Shown here in pieces: positions 1 to 8,865 of a stretch of DNA of 64,000 nt. The DNA is from Actinobacteria bacterium OK074 (lineage in GTDB: Bacteria; Actinomycetota; Actinomycetes; Streptomycetales; Streptomycetaceae). Where the stretch lies: positions 1-64,000 of the forward strand of contig LJCV01000247.1 of assembly GCA_001298575.1 (NCBI GenBank), in the 5' to 3' direction. A program made the translations under genes and the position numbers. Each line of letters starts with the position of its first letter. Position 1 is the first letter of the stretch. The notes below the pieces were generated by a model. It did no database searches. It saw only the letters and a list, made by a program, of their open reading frames with translations, and was not told the origin of the DNA.

Positions 1-738
1 GGTGGTCGCCCGGACGGCAGCCCGGGCCCGGGCCCCCGCCCCAGCCGCCCCGCCGCGGCCCGCCCGGCCGGCCGCCGTCAGCGGGGGCTGCTGCTCGTCC
101 TGGCGGGCCTGGGCCATGCCCCGCGTGTACGCGGTGTACGCCTGCGGACTGGTGAACCAGATCGACGGGTCCTCCCCGAACAGCAGCGACCGCTTCGCCA
201 GCACGTACCCGAACTCCTCCGGCGTCAGATAGCCCAGCTTCTGCGACGACGCCGCGTCCTCCCGGTACGCGTCGAGCAGCAGCCAGCCCGCGCCCAGGTA
301 GGTCGCCGCCGTGTCGGTGAGGATCTCGTTGTCGCGCGTGCCCGGGAAGGACAGGTCGAGGCGGTGCAGGTACACGTGCATCACCTCGTGCGCGAGGGCC
401 GCGCCGATGTCCCGGCGGTGGGTGCGGAAACGGTCGTTCAGTTCGATGAAGTACTCGGGGCCCGCGGCCAGTTCGACGTTCGCGGCATGGGTCATCTCGC
501 GGAAGCCGATGATCATACGGGCGTCCGGGAGGTGGTAGTGGCGCACCATCTCCCGCGCCACCCGCTGGGCGCCCAGGTACAGGTCGTCCCTGTCCGCGAA
601 GGCCACGTCCACGGGGGCCACGCTCGTGGCGAACGTCTGGATCGTGTCGTACGACAACCGCCTGTACAGCGCGTTGACGGCCGCCCGCACCGTGTCCAGG
701 TGCGGGTACCCGTGCTCGACCGGTCCGCCGTTCGCCAC
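1..738 (-). CDS. HExxH metallopeptidase-like protein (3' end outside window)
   Basis: Only the first 246 codons are present and the frame is still open at base 1, so the C-terminus is missing. The protein has an HEVMH motif at residues 117-121, the zinc-binding signature of gluzincin-type peptidases. A downstream acidic stretch (ILTDTAATYLGAG, about residues 142-154) could supply the third ligand. No signal peptide or membrane segment is visible, so it is probably cytoplasmic. The last 30 codons seen are Ala/Gly/Arg-rich. I chose the GTG at 738 because AGGGGG lies 8 nt upstream; an in-frame GTG at 747 is the alternative. I do not recognise a named family and infer peptidase activity from the motif only. 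Confidence 0.6.
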   Translation of the reverse strand, partial: MANGGPVEHGYPHLDTVRAAVNALYRRLSYDTIQTFATSVAPVDVAFADRDDLYLGAQRVAREMVRHYHLPDARMIIGFREMTHAANVELAAGPEYFIELNDRFRTHRRDIGAALAHEVMHVYLHRLDLSFPGTRDNEILTDTAATYLGAGWLLLDAYREDAASSQKLGYLTPEEFGYVLAKRSLLFGEDPSIWFTSPQAYTAYTRGMAQARQDEQQPPLTAAGRAGRGGAAGAGARARAAVRATT

Positions 739-922
739 GCTCGGCACCCCCTGAAGGCCCCCTGAAGCCACCGGCACTGCCCTCCCACTGTATGCACGTG
801 GGCCCGCGGATGGCTGCCGGGTGGGCGGGAGCGGGGCCGGCGGGGTTCCTGGGGGCCATGGAGCCCCGGGCGCGCAACCCGGCCCGCGTGCCCCAGGCGC
901 CCCCTGAGCGAGCCGACAGGGC

Positions 923-2701
923 CTAGGGCCGCACCAACCGCACCGCCCCCACCGCCCCCGCCTCCTGAAGCTCCAGCACCCACACGTCGTTGGCGCCCTC
1001 CCGCAGGACCGGCCCCGGTACGTACAGCGCCTGTTGCGGGCCCACGGACCAGTAGCGGCCCAGGTTGAAGCCGTTGACCCACACGAACCCCCGGGTCCAG
1101 CCGGGCAGTTCGAGCAGCGCGTCCCCCGCGCCCCGCACCTCGACCGTGCCCCGGTACAGGCCCGCCGTGCCCTCGCCGTCCCGCGTGCCGTCCGACGGCA
1201 GCGCCCGCAGCCCTACGCGTTCCACGTCCGCCAGGGTGTCCAGCGACTCCAGCCGCAGCCCACGCGCGCGTACCCCGTGCAGGTACTGCCGCTCGTGCAG
1301 GATGCCCCCGGTGATGCCCTTCGGCTCCCCGGACCGGGGCCCGTAGTTGACCCGCCCCAGGGACTCCACCCACGCCTCCACGCGCGCGTGGCCCGCGACC
1401 GGCTCCTTCAGCTGCGGCTCGTCCTCCGTGAGCACCCCGGCCGGCACCCCGTCGACGTACACCACCGCGAGATCCCGCAGCCCGCGCAGCACCAGCGGAT
1501 ACGGCTGTCGCGGCCCGGGGACGGTCACCTCGTACTTCACCAGGCCCCGCTCCACGCCCAGTTCCTCGAACGTGGGCGGTACCGGGTGCTCGGCCCCGGG
1601 GTCGCCCAGGGCCGCCAGGACGTCGTCCAGGGGCGCCCAGCCCGTCGCCGCCAGCGCGGCCGGGGAGCCCAGCTCCGCGGGCGCGGGCGGCGGCTCGGGC
1701 AGAGGGCCGTCCGCGTACGGTGCGAGCACCTCGCGGAAGGCCCAGAACTTGGCCGTGGGGCGGCCGAGTTCGTCGATCGGCGCGTCGTAGTCGTAGGAGG
1801 TGACGTCCGGCTGCAACGGCCCCTCGTGCATGTCGCCGCCGCCCCGGTTCGCGCCCGCCCAGCCGCCGAAGTTCGTGCCGCCGTGCGCCATGTAGACGTT
1901 GACGGACGCCCCGCACTCCAGGATCTCGCGCAGCGCCTCCGCCGCGTCCCGGGCGTCCCGTACGGTGTGCTCGCCGCCCCAGCGGTCGAACCAGCCGCAC
2001 CAGAACTCCATGCACATCAGCGGGCCCTCGGCCCGGTACGCGCGCAGGGTCTCGAAGGCCACGCGCGCGTGGGAGCCGAAGTTGACCGTCGCCAGGATGC
2101 CCGGCACGGAGCCCCCGGTCAGCATGTGGTCCTCGGGGCCGTCCGAGGTGAACAGCGGCACCGTGACGCCCTGGGCGCGCAGTACGTCTGCCAGCCGCTC
2201 CAGGTAGACCAGGTCCGAACCGTAGCTGCCGTACTCGTTCTCCACCTGGACCATGAGGACCGGGCCGCCGCGGTCGATCTGCCGGGCCGCCACCTGCGGC
2301 AGCAGCCGTCCGAACCAGCGCTCCACCGCCGACACGAAACGCTCGTCACGCGTGCGTGCCCGGCGGCCCAGCTCGCCCGTCAGCCAGAACGGCACCCCGC
2401 CGTTCTCCCATTCCGCACAGATGTACGGGCCCGGGCGCGCGATCGCCCACAGCCCCGCCTCGTGGACCGCGTCCAGGAACCGGCCCAGCGCCTCCACATC
2501 CCGGAACCGGCCCGGCTCGGGCTCGTGGAGGTTCCACGGGACGTACGTCTCCACGCAGTTGAGGCCCATCGCCCGCAGCATCCCGAGCCGGTGCGCCCAC
2601 AGCGCCTCCGGAACCCGGAAGTAGTGCAGCGCGCCGGACAGCAGCCGCACCGGACGGCCGTCCAGCAGAAAGTCGGATTCCCCCACCGTGAACTCACTCA
2701 T
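923..2701 (-). CDS. beta-galactosidase, glycoside hydrolase family 35
   Basis: This 592-residue protein is a family 35 retaining beta-galactosidase, which releases terminal beta-linked galactose. The N-terminal TIM barrel carries the family hallmarks: SGALHYFR near residue 22, WNLHEP near 56, the acid/base motif ENEYG at 154-158, and the nucleophile region MEFWCGW around residue 231. C-terminal beta domains follow (YLHGVRARGL, GFVWVNGFNLGRYW). There is no signal peptide, so it probably acts on imported galactosides. The ATG at 2701 starts exactly where GH35 proteins usually begin; the open frame extends upstream without homology. It is transcribed divergently from an AraC regulator about 220 bp away, which is the likely local controller. 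The family assignment is firm; the natural substrate is inferred. Confidence 0.93.
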   Translation of the reverse strand: MSEFTVGESDFLLDGRPVRLLSGALHYFRVPEALWAHRLGMLRAMGLNCVETYVPWNLHEPEPGRFRDVEALGRFLDAVHEAGLWAIARPGPYICAEWENGGVPFWLTGELGRRARTRDERFVSAVERWFGRLLPQVAARQIDRGGPVLMVQVENEYGSYGSDLVYLERLADVLRAQGVTVPLFTSDGPEDHMLTGGSVPGILATVNFGSHARVAFETLRAYRAEGPLMCMEFWCGWFDRWGGEHTVRDARDAAEALREILECGASVNVYMAHGGTNFGGWAGANRGGGDMHEGPLQPDVTSYDYDAPIDELGRPTAKFWAFREVLAPYADGPLPEPPPAPAELGSPAALAATGWAPLDDVLAALGDPGAEHPVPPTFEELGVERGLVKYEVTVPGPRQPYPLVLRGLRDLAVVYVDGVPAGVLTEDEPQLKEPVAGHARVEAWVESLGRVNYGPRSGEPKGITGGILHERQYLHGVRARGLRLESLDTLADVERVGLRALPSDGTRDGEGTAGLYRGTVEVRGAGDALLELPGWTRGFVWVNGFNLGRYWSVGPQQALYVPGPVLREGANDVWVLELQEAGAVGAVRLVRP

Positions 2702-2925
2702 GGTCACACTCTCACCCGTCGGCACCGCCACCGTCCATGGACAAAGATCGGCGGTGCTTGGACGCAACGCGTGCACGGAACACGTCAGGGGTGCAAGCCC
2801 GCGCCCGGCCCCACCGGCCACGACGCGTTTTCCCCGTGCGGGATCCGGTCCGCCCCGGGGAGGATGTACCGGTGCGCTCACGCGCGCGTGGGCCGTACCC
2901 GGTACCGAGGGCGAAGGGAGCGCGG

Positions 2926-3810
2926 ATGTACCACACCTGGATGCGGTTCTTCTCGCCCGGCCCGGTCCACCAGCAGCTCGGCCTGGTCTGCCTCGGGGTG
3001 GGGCTCCAGTACGGCGAACTGCCCGTCGTCGGCCCCCGTACGCTCGACCAGTACGTCGCCGTCGTCGTCAGCGCGGGCGGCGGCTGGTACGAGACCCCCG
3101 ACGGCCACCGCCACAAGGTCACCGCGCCCGCCCTGCTCTGGCTCGTCCCCGGCGTGCCCCACCACTACGGGCCCGACCCCGGCTGGGACGAGTGCTTCGT
3201 CGTCTTCACCGGCACCGCGGCCGCCACCTACACCGAACTCGGCTACATCGAACCCGACCGGCCCGTCGTCCCGCTGTCGGACACCGACGCCGCCCGCGCG
3301 GTCGTCGGCCGCATGGCCCGCGCCGCCCGCCGCGACAACCCCCTCCTGGAGGTGGAGACCGCCGCGGCCGTCCACGAACTCCTCGTCGTCCTGCGTCGCG
3401 CGCGTGCCGACCTCGCGCCCGACGGCCACCAGGTGCTCGCCGCGCTCGCCCGGGACGCCTTCAAGGCGATGTCGGTCGCCGAGCACGCGGCGGCGCACGG
3501 CATGACCCCCGCCGAACTGCGGGCCGCCGTCCGCCGCGGCGCCGGGTGCAGCCCCAAGGACTACCTCCTCGGCATCCGCCTGGGCCGCGCGAAGGAACTC
3601 CTCGCCGCCACCGAACTCCCCGTGGCCGCGGTCGCCCGCCGCGTCGGCTACGACGATCCCGCCTACTTCTCCCGCCTGTTCACCCGCCGGGTCGGCGTCG
3701 CCCCCGTACGGTTCCGCGCCCAGCAGGGCCACGTCGTCCCCGGCGGCTGGAGCGACCGCGTCCCGGACCCGGACGATCCACCCATGATCGAACGCCCGGC
3801 CGCCCCGTAG
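2926..3810 (+). CDS. AraC family transcriptional regulator
   Basis: The 294-residue protein has an N-terminal cupin-like sensing half (about 1-150, with a PDGHRHKVTAPALLWLVPGVPHHY segment typical of AraC ligand domains) and a C-terminal double helix-turn-helix. The second HTH reads LPVAAVARRVGYDDPAYFSRLF, close to the AraC signature, and ends in the usual GVAPVRFR. The ATG at 2926 has GAAGGGAG 5 nt upstream; earlier in-frame codons lie in the divergent promoter region. It faces away from the GH35 beta-galactosidase, an arrangement typical of sugar-responsive AraC regulators that control the neighbouring hydrolase. The chorismate mutase gene starts 11 bp after its stop, so the two may be co-transcribed, although no functional link is obvious. 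Confidence 0.92.
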   Translation: MYHTWMRFFSPGPVHQQLGLVCLGVGLQYGELPVVGPRTLDQYVAVVVSAGGGWYETPDGHRHKVTAPALLWLVPGVPHHYGPDPGWDECFVVFTGTAAATYTELGYIEPDRPVVPLSDTDAARAVVGRMARAARRDNPLLEVETAAAVHELLVVLRRARADLAPDGHQVLAALARDAFKAMSVAEHAAAHGMTPAELRAAVRRGAGCSPKDYLLGIRLGRAKELLAATELPVAAVARRVGYDDPAYFSRLFTRRVGVAPVRFRAQQGHVVPGGWSDRVPDPDDPPMIERPAAP

Positions 3811-3821
3811 GCTGACCGCCC

Positions 3822-4241
3822 ATGAGCACCACCGACCCTCACGCCGACGGCAACGACGAGACCGTCGGCGGCAACCACGAGACCACCAGCGGAGACCACG
3901 TGACGACCGCCACCGACTCCGTCGACCCCGCCGTCCGCGCCGAACTCGACCGGCTGCGCGACAGCATCGACAACATCGACGCCGCCGTCGTGCACATGCT
4001 CGCCGAGCGCTTCAAGTGCACCCAGCAGGTCGGCCACCTCAAGGCCGAACACCGGCTGCCGCCCGCCGATCCCGGCCGCGAGGCCCAGCAGATCGCCCGG
4101 CTGCGCCGCCTCGCCGAGAACGCCAAACTCGACCCCGCCTTCGCCGAGAAGCTCCTCGGCTTCATCGTCGCCGAGGTCATCCGCCACCACGAGCGCATCG
4201 CGGAGGACGCCGGCCGGGCGAACCCCGGCACGGGGAAGTGA
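3822..4241 (+). CDS. chorismate mutase (AroQ-type)
   Basis: Chorismate mutase converts chorismate to prephenate, the branch step towards phenylalanine and tyrosine. The 139-residue protein has about 30 hydrophilic Asp/Thr/His-rich residues and then an all-helical AroQ domain: LDRLRDSIDNIDAAVVHMLAERF in the first helix with the catalytic Arg/Lys pattern, GHLKAEHRLPPADPGREAQQIARL in the middle, and FAEKLLGFIVAEVIRHHERI in the last helix. It has no signal peptide, unlike secreted AroQ-gamma forms. It follows the AraC gene by 11 bp. Its TGA stop is the first three bases of the first of three imperfect direct repeats that fill the downstream space. Start is the ATG at 3822. Confidence 0.9.
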   Translation: MSTTDPHADGNDETVGGNHETTSGDHVTTATDSVDPAVRAELDRLRDSIDNIDAAVVHMLAERFKCTQQVGHLKAEHRLPPADPGREAQQIARLRRLAENAKLDPAFAEKLLGFIVAEVIRHHERIAEDAGRANPGTGK

Positions 4242-4327
4242 CACACACGCGCGTGCCTGCCGGAACCGGAAGATGACACGCGCGCGTGCCACCGAAAAGT
4301 GACACCCGCGCGCGTGCCCGCCGAAAC
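4239..4327 (+). repeat. three imperfect direct repeats (TGACAC...CGCGCGTGCC)
   Basis: Three units begin TGACAC at 4239, 4274 and 4300. Each contains the core CGCGCGTGCC followed by a CCGAAA or CCGGAA-like tail. The spacing between unit starts is 35 and then 26 bp. The first unit starts on the stop codon of the chorismate mutase gene. Each core contains the self-complementary ACGCGCGT or GCGCGC, so each unit could form a short hairpin or bind a dimeric protein. Confidence 0.7.
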
Positions 4328-4440
4328 ACGCGACCCCACCACCCCGCCGTGAGCCCCGGATCGCCACCGCGGGGGAGTGACAACGGCCACGCGGCAAGGC
4401 ATCCTGCGTGAGCACTCTTTGTCAGGTCATCAGTACCCGT

Positions 4441-4456
4441 GGTGAAACAATTCACC
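4441..4456 (+). promoter_or_regulatory. inverted repeat upstream of orphan response regulator
   Basis: GGTGAA-ACAA-TTCACC is a perfect 6-bp inverted repeat with a 4-nt centre. It ends 35 bp before the ATG of the receiver-domain gene and lies in an AT-richer stretch, consistent with an operator over the promoter. The binding protein is not known. Confidence 0.45.
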
Positions 4457-4491
4457 CTATGCTGAGGACCCGAGCGAGGGGACGTCGGGCC

Positions 4492-5037
4492 ATGAAGTCG
4501 GATGCCAGGATCCTCATCGTCGACGACCACGAGGACACGCTGTACGCGCTGGAGAGCGCGCTCGCCCCGCTGGGCTACCAACTGGCCCGCGCCACCAGCG
4601 GCGACGAGGCGCTCAAGGAGGTCCTGCGCGGCCGGGTCGGCCTCCTCCTGCTCGACGTGCGCATGCCCGGCGTCGACGGCCTCGACGTCGTGCGGTACAT
4701 GCGCCGCGTCGAACAGACCCACCTCATCCCCGTCGTCCTGCTCACCGGCTTCGGCCCGGACGCCGAACTCTCCGCCGCCGCCTTCGGCCTCGGCGTCGCC
4801 GACCTCGTCATGAAACCCGTCGACCCCTGGACCCTGCGCACCAAGGTCCGCTACCTGTACGACGCCCACCAGCGCTTCCAGGACCTCCAGGACGAACTGC
4901 GCACCCTGCGCGCCCTCGCCGCCGAGCAGCGGCCCGATCCCGCCCTCGGCCACCCCGACCCCCGGCTGCCCCAGCAGCGGGCCGCCCGGGAACCGCGCAC
5001 GAAAACCACACAGGAGCAGCGGACAAACGGCGCATAA
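4492..5037 (+). CDS. orphan receiver-domain response regulator
   Basis: The 181-residue protein is a CheY-like receiver domain (about residues 1-125). Visible residues are the acidic pair DD11-12, the phospho-acceptor D55 in LLLLDVRMPG, T85 in LLTGFG and K108 in VMKPVD. After the receiver there is only a short helical segment (FQDLQDELRTLRALAAEQ) and a Pro/Arg/Gln-rich tail; no HTH, ANTAR or enzymatic output domain can be seen. No histidine kinase gene is next to it. It therefore probably works by protein-protein contact or in a phosphorelay. The ATG at 4492 has GAGGGG 10 nt upstream; an in-frame ATG at 4459 is possible but lies over the promoter region. The inverted repeat at 4441-4456 suggests specific control. 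Confidence 0.85.
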   Translation: MKSDARILIVDDHEDTLYALESALAPLGYQLARATSGDEALKEVLRGRVGLLLLDVRMPGVDGLDVVRYMRRVEQTHLIPVVLLTGFGPDAELSAAAFGLGVADLVMKPVDPWTLRTKVRYLYDAHQRFQDLQDELRTLRALAAEQRPDPALGHPDPRLPQQRAAREPRTKTTQEQRTNGA

Positions 5038-5054
5038 CTCCCCGGGTCTGTGCG

Positions 5055-5077
5055 TTGTCAGTGGCATCGGGCAGCAT
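5055..5077 (+). promoter_or_regulatory. PafBC-type (RecA-independent damage) promoter of pepN
   Basis: TTGTCAGTG at 5055-5063, an 8-nt spacer and CAGCAT at 5072-5077 match the actinobacterial damage-promoter consensus TTGTCRGTG-N8-TANNNT except for one base (C for T at the first -10 position). Transcription would start about 7 nt downstream, on the ATG at 5084, giving a leaderless mRNA. Confidence 0.6.
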
Positions 5078-5083
5078 GAGCCC

Positions 5084-7582
5084 ATGTCCGTACTCACGCG
5101 CACCGAAGCGCAGACCCGAGCCGAACTCCTCGACGTCCACCGCTACACCATCGAACTCGACCTGACCGGCGGGAGCGACACCTTCGGCTCCCGCACCGTG
5201 GTCCGGTTCACCGCGCGCGCGGATGCGGACACCTTCGTCGAACTCAAGCCCGCCGAACTCCACACGGCCACCCTCGACGGCACCCCGCTCGACCCCGCGA
5301 CCCTCACCGAGAACCGCCTCCCCCTGCACCTCACCGCGGGCGAGCACGAGTTGCGCCTCGACACCACGATGAGCTACTCGCGCACCGGCGAGGGCATGCA
5401 CCGCTTCACCGACCCCGCCGACGGCGAGACCTACCTCTACACCCAGCTCTTCATGGACGACGTCCAGCGTGTCTTCCCCGCCTTCGACCAGCCCGACCTG
5501 AAGGCCGTCTTCGACCTCACCGTCAAGGCCCCCGAAGCCTGGACCGTCCTGGCCAACGGCATCACCGAACACACCGGTGACGGCGTCTGGAAGGCCGCCG
5601 AGACGCCCCGCATCTCCACCTACCTCGTCGCCGTCGCCGCCGGCCCCTGGCACTCGGTGCGCACCGAACACCGCGGCCTGCCCTTCGGCCTGCACTGCCG
5701 CAAGTCCCTCGCACCGCACCTCGACGCCGACACCGACGAACTCTTCGAGATCACCCAGCAGGTCTTCGACCGCTACCACGAGAAGTTCGAGGAGCCGTAC
5801 CCCTTCGACTCCTACGACCAGGCGTTCGTCCCCGAGTTCAACGCCGGCGCCATGGAGAACCCCGGCCTGGTCACCTTCCGCGACGACTTCGTCTACCGCT
5901 CCGCCGTCACCGACACCGAACGCCAGACCCGCGCCATGGTCATCGCCCACGAGATGGCCCACATGTGGTTCGGCGACCTCGTCACCCTCAAGTGGTGGGA
6001 CGACATCTGGCTGAACGAGTCCTTCGCGGAGTACATGGGCTACCAGACCACCGCCGAGGCCACCCGCTTCACCGACACCTGGACCGAGTTCGGCGTCACC
6101 CGCAAGCCCTGGGGCTACGACGCCGACCAGCGCCCCTCCACCCACCCGGTGGCCCCGGAGAACGTGGACGACACCGCCTCCGCGCTCCTCAACTTCGACG
6201 GCATCTCCTACGCCAAGGGCGCCTCCGCGCTGCGCCAACTCGTCTTCTGGCTCGGCGAGAAGGACTTCCTCACCGGCATCAACACCCACTTCGCCCGGCA
6301 CCGCTACGGCAACGCCACCCTCGCCGACTTCATCGACTCCCTGGCCGCCGCCACCGAACGCGACGTCCACGCCTGGGCCGAATCCTGGCTGCGCACCACC
6401 GGCGTCGACACCCTCACGCCACAGATCACCGTCACCGAGGACGGCACCCACACCCTCACCGTCGGGCACACCGGCAGCCGCCCGCACCGCATCGCCGTCG
6501 GCCTCTACGACCAGGACCTCACCGACGGGCGCCGCCTCACCCCGCGCGAACGCCTCGAACTCGACGTCCCGCAGACCGGCGAGCACCCCGCCGGACACAC
6601 CCTCGGCAAACGCCCCGCCCTCCTCCTGCCGAACGACGGCGACCTCACCTACACCAAGATCCGCTTCGACGCCGACTCGTTCCGCACCCTCACCGCCGCC
6701 CTCTCCGGGCTGCCCGACCCGGTCTCCCGCGCCGTCGCCTGGAACGCCCTGCGCGACGCCGTCCGCGACGGCGAACTCCCGCCCACCGCCTACCTCGACA
6801 CGGCCCGGGCCCACCTGCCGCACGAGACGGACATCGCGCTCGTCGAGGGCGTCCTCGCCTTCGCCACCAGCCACATCGCGGCCCGCTACCTGCCGCCCAC
6901 CGAGCGGCCCGCCGCCCTCGCCACCCTCACCGACCTGTGCCGCGACCTCATCCGCCGCACCGAGGACGGCTCCCACCCCGGCCTGCGCCTCGTCGCCGTA
7001 CGCCACTACATCGACGCGGCCGCCCACCCCGACACGATCACCGCGTGGTTCTCCGAAGGGACCGTCCCCGGCGGCCCGGAACTCGACCCCGAACTGCGCT
7101 GGCGCATCCTCGGCCGCCTGGCCGTCCTCGGCTCCGTCGACGACAGTGTCATCGAGGCCGAACTCGTCCAGGACCCCAGCGCCACCGGCCAGGAGGGCGC
7201 CGCCCGCTGCCGCGCCGCCCTGCCCGACCCCGAGGCCAAACGCCAGGCATGGGACGCCCTGTTCACCACCGACGACCTCTCCAACTACCTGTTCACCGCC
7301 ACCGCCCAGGGCTTCTGGCAACCCGAACAGACCGACCTCCTCGCCGAGTACGTCCACCGCTACTGGGAGGCCGCCGTGGCCGTGGCCGCCCGCCGGGGCC
7401 CCGCCATCGCCACCCTCGCCGGCCGCCAGGCGTTCCCCGCGTACGCGGTCTCCGAGCACACCCTCGCCCAGGGCGAGACCTGCCTGCGCGACGCGAACCC
7501 GACCCCGGCCCTGCGCCGCAAACTGGTCGACGAACTGGACGACCTGGCACGGGTGTTGAAGGTGCGGGAGGGGAGGGGCTGA
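5084..7582 (+). CDS. pepN: aminopeptidase N, M1 family zinc metallopeptidase
   Basis: This 832-residue cytoplasmic M1 aminopeptidase removes N-terminal residues from peptides. In order it shows the N-terminal beta-sandwich (residues 1-200), the substrate-anchoring motif NAGAMENPGLVTF near 253, the zinc motif HEMAHMWFGD near 289 followed by WLNESFAEYMGY with the third zinc ligand, and a long helical ERAP1-like C-terminal domain. The length equals the usual actinobacterial PepN. The ATG at 5084 fits because the promoter-like element at 5055-5077 would start transcription on it, which explains why there is no Shine-Dalgarno sequence. It is followed by about 300 bp without a gene. A link between a general aminopeptidase and DNA damage would be unexpected and rests on the promoter match only. 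Confidence 0.95.
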   Translation: MSVLTRTEAQTRAELLDVHRYTIELDLTGGSDTFGSRTVVRFTARADADTFVELKPAELHTATLDGTPLDPATLTENRLPLHLTAGEHELRLDTTMSYSRTGEGMHRFTDPADGETYLYTQLFMDDVQRVFPAFDQPDLKAVFDLTVKAPEAWTVLANGITEHTGDGVWKAAETPRISTYLVAVAAGPWHSVRTEHRGLPFGLHCRKSLAPHLDADTDELFEITQQVFDRYHEKFEEPYPFDSYDQAFVPEFNAGAMENPGLVTFRDDFVYRSAVTDTERQTRAMVIAHEMAHMWFGDLVTLKWWDDIWLNESFAEYMGYQTTAEATRFTDTWTEFGVTRKPWGYDADQRPSTHPVAPENVDDTASALLNFDGISYAKGASALRQLVFWLGEKDFLTGINTHFARHRYGNATLADFIDSLAAATERDVHAWAESWLRTTGVDTLTPQITVTEDGTHTLTVGHTGSRPHRIAVGLYDQDLTDGRRLTPRERLELDVPQTGEHPAGHTLGKRPALLLPNDGDLTYTKIRFDADSFRTLTAALSGLPDPVSRAVAWNALRDAVRDGELPPTAYLDTARAHLPHETDIALVEGVLAFATSHIAARYLPPTERPAALATLTDLCRDLIRRTEDGSHPGLRLVAVRHYIDAAAHPDTITAWFSEGTVPGGPELDPELRWRILGRLAVLGSVDDSVIEAELVQDPSATGQEGAARCRAALPDPEAKRQAWDALFTTDDLSNYLFTATAQGFWQPEQTDLLAEYVHRYWEAAVAVAARRGPAIATLAGRQAFPAYAVSEHTLAQGETCLRDANPTPALRRKLVDELDDLARVLKVREGRG

Positions 7583-7891
7583 CGGCGGCCGGTACGGCCC
7601 CGGAGACGGAGTCGGAGTCGGCCCCGGGGACGGAGACGGGAACGGCGGTCGCGCCCCCGCCCGCCGCGCCCCCGACCGCCGTGCCCCCGTCGACCGCTGC
7701 CCCCGTCGACCGCCGTGCCTCCCAACTCCCGGCCCAGGCACAGACTTAGGCCCTGCGGCGTAGGCCGACACGGGACGCGGCTGGTCCTTGCCGACGATGC
7801 GCGGGGACGGTCCCCCTTCCTAGTCTCGACAGAGACAGACAGGCAGGCAGACAGAAGCAACAGCCCGATCTCCCGCGGAGGAAGAGAACCC
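7583..7891 (+). other. intergenic region with short repeats and an inverted repeat
   Basis: No convincing gene is present in these 309 bases. The first half holds imperfect duplications (GCCCCGGAGACGGAGTCGG / GGCCCCGGGGACGGAGACGG and two copies of CCCCGTCGACCG). At 7823-7836 there is a perfect inverted repeat GTCTC-GACA-GAGAC just ahead of the oxidoreductase gene, which could act as an operator or a leader hairpin. A good Shine-Dalgarno sequence, GGAGGAAG, closes the region. Confidence 0.5.
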
Positions 7892-8725
7892 GTGATCGTA
7901 GTCACCGGTGCCACCGGAAACGTCGGCCGTGCGCTCGTCCGGCAACTCGTCGCCGAAGGACGGCCCGTACGGGCGGTGACCCGCGACCCGCGGCGGGCCG
8001 ACCTGCCGCCGGGCGCCGAGGTGACCCGGCTCGACCCCGCCGACCCCGGGGCGCTGTTCACCGGCGCCTCCCAGCTCTTCCTCCACGTCGCCGCCGTCGG
8101 CGACCGCACCGCCGACCTCCTCGCCGCCGCCCGCAGCGCAGGCGTCCGGCACGTCGTCCTGCTCTCCTCGGGGATCATCAAGGAAGGCGCCGACGAAACC
8201 CATCCCATCCACGTCATGCATGCCACCGTCGAACAGTGGATCCGCGACAGCGGCCTGGCGTGGACCTTCCTGCGCCCCAACGAATTCGCCGTCAACGCCC
8301 GCCAGTTCGCCCCGCAGATCCGCGCGGGAGACACCGTCCGCGGCCCCTACGCGCAGGCCGCGTCCGCCCCGATCCACGAGGCCGACATCGCCGCCGTAGC
8401 GCTGCGCACCCTGCTGGACGACGGCCACGACGCCACCGTCCACCGCCTCACGGGCCCGGAGCCGGTCACCAACGCGGGCAAGACCGAGGCCATCGGCAAG
8501 GCGCTGGGCAGGAAGCTGACGTACGTGGAAATCCCGCCGGAAGAGGCGGTGGCAACGCTCTACCCGCACGTCCCAACGGCCGTGGCACAGGCGCTGATCG
8601 AGACCCAGCGTGCCTACGTGGGGGTCCAGCCCGAGATCACCGACACGGTGGAGAAGATCACGGGCAACAGGGCGCGAACGTTCGGGGACTGGGCCGTGGA
8701 GCACCGGGACGAGTTCACGCCGTAG
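7892..8725 (+). CDS. NmrA/SDR-type NAD(P)-binding oxidoreductase
   Basis: The 277-residue protein begins with the atypical short-chain dehydrogenase nucleotide motif IVVTGATGNVGRALV, followed by VRAVTRDP, which resembles the NADP-preferring Arg region. It belongs to the NmrA-like/NAD(P)H:quinone-oxidoreductase-type SDRs, many of which sense or reduce quinones; some have no enzyme activity. LLSSGIIKEG replaces the usual Ser/Tyr catalytic region, as is common in this group. The GTG at 7892 has GGAGGAAG 7-8 nt upstream, which decides the start. It stands alone in its transcription unit as far as can be seen, preceded by an inverted repeat at 7823-7836. The exact substrate cannot be read from the sequence. 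Confidence 0.85.
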   Translation: MIVVTGATGNVGRALVRQLVAEGRPVRAVTRDPRRADLPPGAEVTRLDPADPGALFTGASQLFLHVAAVGDRTADLLAAARSAGVRHVVLLSSGIIKEGADETHPIHVMHATVEQWIRDSGLAWTFLRPNEFAVNARQFAPQIRAGDTVRGPYAQAASAPIHEADIAAVALRTLLDDGHDATVHRLTGPEPVTNAGKTEAIGKALGRKLTYVEIPPEEAVATLYPHVPTAVAQALIETQRAYVGVQPEITDTVEKITGNRARTFGDWAVEHRDEFTP

Positions 8726-8865
8726 GGCGCCCCCGAAAGGCGCGCGACCACCCACCAGCAACAGCCGCCCCCCATTCGCTCTTTCGGGTCTGATCAGCAC
8801 AGACAGCGAGCAACCCCACCGGCGCCCCTCCAGGCTGGAACCCCCACCCCACCTGGAGGAACCGC

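Noticed and set aside
4419..4427. TTGTCAGGT as a sixth damage promoter, upstream of the response regulator
   Set aside because: The GTG end of the element is broken and nothing like TANNNT lies 8 nt downstream.
8726..8865. Iron box (DmdR/IdeR type) upstream of the monooxygenase
   Set aside because: No 19-bp palindrome resembling TTAGGTTAGGCTAACCTAA is present.
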